From CAWIOX01 sp963837775 (GTDB lineage Bacteria > Pseudomonadota > Gammaproteobacteria > Burkholderiales > Burkholderiaceae_D): 64,000 nt of DNA. A program made the position numbers and the translations under genes. The DNA is taken from contig CAWIOX010000008.1 of assembly GCA_963837775.1 (NCBI GenBank), positions 62,001 through 126,000 on the forward strand. Direction: 5' to 3'. Below the pieces are notes generated by a model. That model had not been told where the DNA came from and did not search any database. It saw only the letters and a program-made list of their open reading frames with translations. This document shows, piece by piece, positions 62,644-64,000 of the stretch; position 1 is the first letter of the stretch, and the number at the start of each line of letters is the position of its first letter.

Positions 62644-63264
62644 AGTCTCTCTTGATTTCAAGGCAGAACGCAGTTCGGATTGATGGATTTGGAATGAATA
62701 ATCGTAACGATTAATCAATAACCCTTTTTTTACCCCCCAGAAATACAGATCATGCGTTTCCACATTAGTTGAAAATGCGTAGCGGTCAAAAATGGCATCT
62801 ATATCCAAGACGGACCGAATGTCACCTTCTTCGAGATTTTTATAATAGTCAGCCCACTCACCAAATTCTTGGATAAACGGAGCATCCGCTGGCATGGTTC
62901 GCCGAGTGCCGTGTTCAGGCCTGCCCGTTGTTGCACACGAAAATATGAACAACCCGCCAGGCTTTATCATACGGACAATATTTTTGATCGTTAAAGGATA
63001 GAACTGATCATGTTCAAAACATTCTGTCGAAATAACAACATCCACGCTTTCGTCGGGCAAGCTCAACTCATGGCCCTTGGTCGCCAAATCAACATTCCTT
63101 CCTGGCATCAAATCAACACCTAGGTACAGGCAATCATCAAACAGATACTGATTATTACCATTAATATCCAGAGAGCCTAAATCGACTACAAAGCGGTTAG
63201 AAAAAAATTGAGGAATAGATTGCTTTATCGACTTACAGAAGTCTACTTGTTGTTGATGTGCCAT
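62632..63264 (-). CDS. Class I SAM-dependent methyltransferase of the O-antigen locus (probable frameshift at its end)
   Basis: 210 residues from MAHQQQVDFCKSIKQSIPQF. SAM-binding region: FVVDLGSLDINGNNQYLFDD, YLGVDLMPGRNVD, SLPDESVDVVISTECFEHDQ and MIKPGGLFIFSCATTGRPEH. It likely methylates an O-antigen sugar or chain end. The stop at 62632 comes from a probable one-base insertion; the corrected protein would be about 340 residues with a coiled-coil tail. It follows the export ATPase gene, as in chain-capping O-antigen systems. Confidence 0.82.
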   Translation of the reverse strand: MAHQQQVDFCKSIKQSIPQFFSNRFVVDLGSLDINGNNQYLFDDCLYLGVDLMPGRNVDLATKGHELSLPDESVDVVISTECFEHDQFYPLTIKNIVRMIKPGGLFIFSCATTGRPEHGTRRTMPADAPFIQEFGEWADYYKNLEEGDIRSVLDIDAIFDRYAFSTNVETHDLYFWGVKKGLLINRYDYSFQIHQSELRSALKSRETFAC

Positions 63265-63296
63265 ATATAGTCCAGTTTGTTTTGAGCGTGTGCTAA

Positions 63297-64000
63297 TTAT
63301 TTATCTACAGTGACAAGCTCAATGCGCCGCATTGGTATTCCAACTAATCCAGTACTGACAGAAGATGATATGGATTTAATGACTATTGCGTCATGCACCC
63401 AATGATGCTGGATGTGATCCTGTTGAGTACCGGTAGCAATGGCTGCTGCAATGCTATAGTCGCCAGATGGCAGCAGCGGCATCGCAAATGCGAATTCGGC
63501 ACTTAAAACACTCCCCGCACAGACTTGAATAGTTTTATCTCGATATGTAATGAAGCTATTATCTCCGAACAATACTTGGCCCAACCTGTCTTTCAAAGAG
63601 AAGCCAATAATCGGCTGTTCAATATCCTGAAATGCTACTACTTCAATACGAAGCGAGACCAGCTCACCTCCCACGATATGTGAAATCTGCTTGCCGTCAG
63701 AATCTATAATCGTCACTTTTCTTATTTCAGCCCCACGAATACCAAAATCGGCACTAGCTCCAGGAGAAAACTCAAAGACCTCCAAGTCATTACGCAAAGT
63801 TGATCGATTTATTTCATCTGTACGGATATCTTTAAGTACGTCTGCGGCGACCGTGCTCTGGTCAATTGTTTTGAGAGCCAAGGGCCTTGTTGTAACAAGT
63901 CGCGAATTATCGTTCTCATATCAGGGAAGCTAGGTACGTCTCAGATACATGTTTGGCTGCACCAACAAGCTGAAGCTCACCTTTGCTTAGCCACAGGGCT
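63297..64000 (-). CDS. wzt: O-antigen ABC transporter ATP-binding protein Wzt, C-terminal part (frameshift)
   Basis: The minus strand enters from the window edge with ALWLSKGELQLVGAAKHVSE then TYLASL, the end of the ATPase domain. One extra base at about 63921 breaks the frame, and YENDNSRLVTTRPLALKTID continues. The following domain (IRKVTIIDSDGKQISHIVGG, FSLKDRLGQVLFGDNSFITY, LLPSGDYSIAAAIATG) is the Wzt C-terminal O-polysaccharide-binding beta-sandwich. It exports chain-terminated O-antigen across the inner membrane with Wzm. Walker motifs lie outside the window. Confidence 0.83.

Overview
The window looks like a chromosome segment of a betaproteobacterium of the order Burkholderiales, most likely family Oxalobacteraceae (Herminiimonas/Herbaspirillum/Noviherbaspirillum type). 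This rests on protein resemblance and gene order (grpE-dnaK-dnaJ near hemH-recN-nadK-hrcA, fur divergent from bamE, leuS-lptE-holA-proA, kdoO-waaA-waaC). The species cannot be named from the sequence alone.

Layout. 1-27.5 kb is GC-rich core: the 3' end of panB, a tungstate-type ABC transporter (tupBC), a beta-carbonic anhydrase, the heat-shock set grpE-dnaK-dnaJ with two matching sigma-32 promoters, hemH, recN, nadK, hrcA, fur/bamE, dapB, a TonB-ExbB-ExbD energiser with a barstar-like gene, leuS-lptE-holA, proA, hemJ, an rRNA methyltransferase and a Bcr/CflA exporter. 27.5-36.8 kb is an accessory, lower-GC region: small stress proteins (CsbD, PRC-barrel), an XRE-like regulator, an AI-2E permease, a duplicated recombinase 3' end with about 500 bp of trailing DNA, a Lys/Ala-rich exported protein, an Fe-S protein, a decayed IS110 element, and an isolated integron gene cassette with a recognisable attC site next to tRNA-Gly(CCC). 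36.9-57.6 kb is core again: trmB, recQ, uppP, a TetR-RND efflux set, pcm, rhodanese, tolC, a large GGDEF/EAL protein and the LPS inner-core genes kdoO, waaA, waaC and a phosphohexomutase. 57.7-64 kb is an AT-rich O-antigen locus: H-NS, a WecA-like initiator, glycosyltransferases, a methyltransferase and an O-antigen export ATPase that runs off the end.

Main unexplained signals. (1) An intergenic element of about 85 bp occurs seven times (1631, 8946, 26053, 37748, 41788, 49540, 55112). It has conserved blocks, a palindromic left end with a variable 8-nt core, and inverted-repeat ends. In five cases it abuts the 3' end of a gene transcribed toward it. (2) The attC cassette at 35807-36335 has a 5' boundary (GTTAGCC) exactly complementary to its own R'' box (GGCTAAC). 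(3) Two diverged direct-repeat copies of about 560 bp (30972 and 34962) carry a recombinase tail, a hairpin and, on the opposite strand, a 55-aa Cys-rich gene that is intact in only one copy.

Caution on quality. At least ten otherwise intact genes (tupC, hemH, proA, hemJ, the RlmL-like gene, recQ, tetR, the RND permease, the O-antigen methyltransferase, wzt) carry single-base frameshifts. Every one I could resolve is an extra base, and removing it restores a normal protein. The RND permease and the IS110 transposase are dense with them. This looks more like insertion-type sequencing error than gene decay, so broken genes here should be treated as probably intact until checked.
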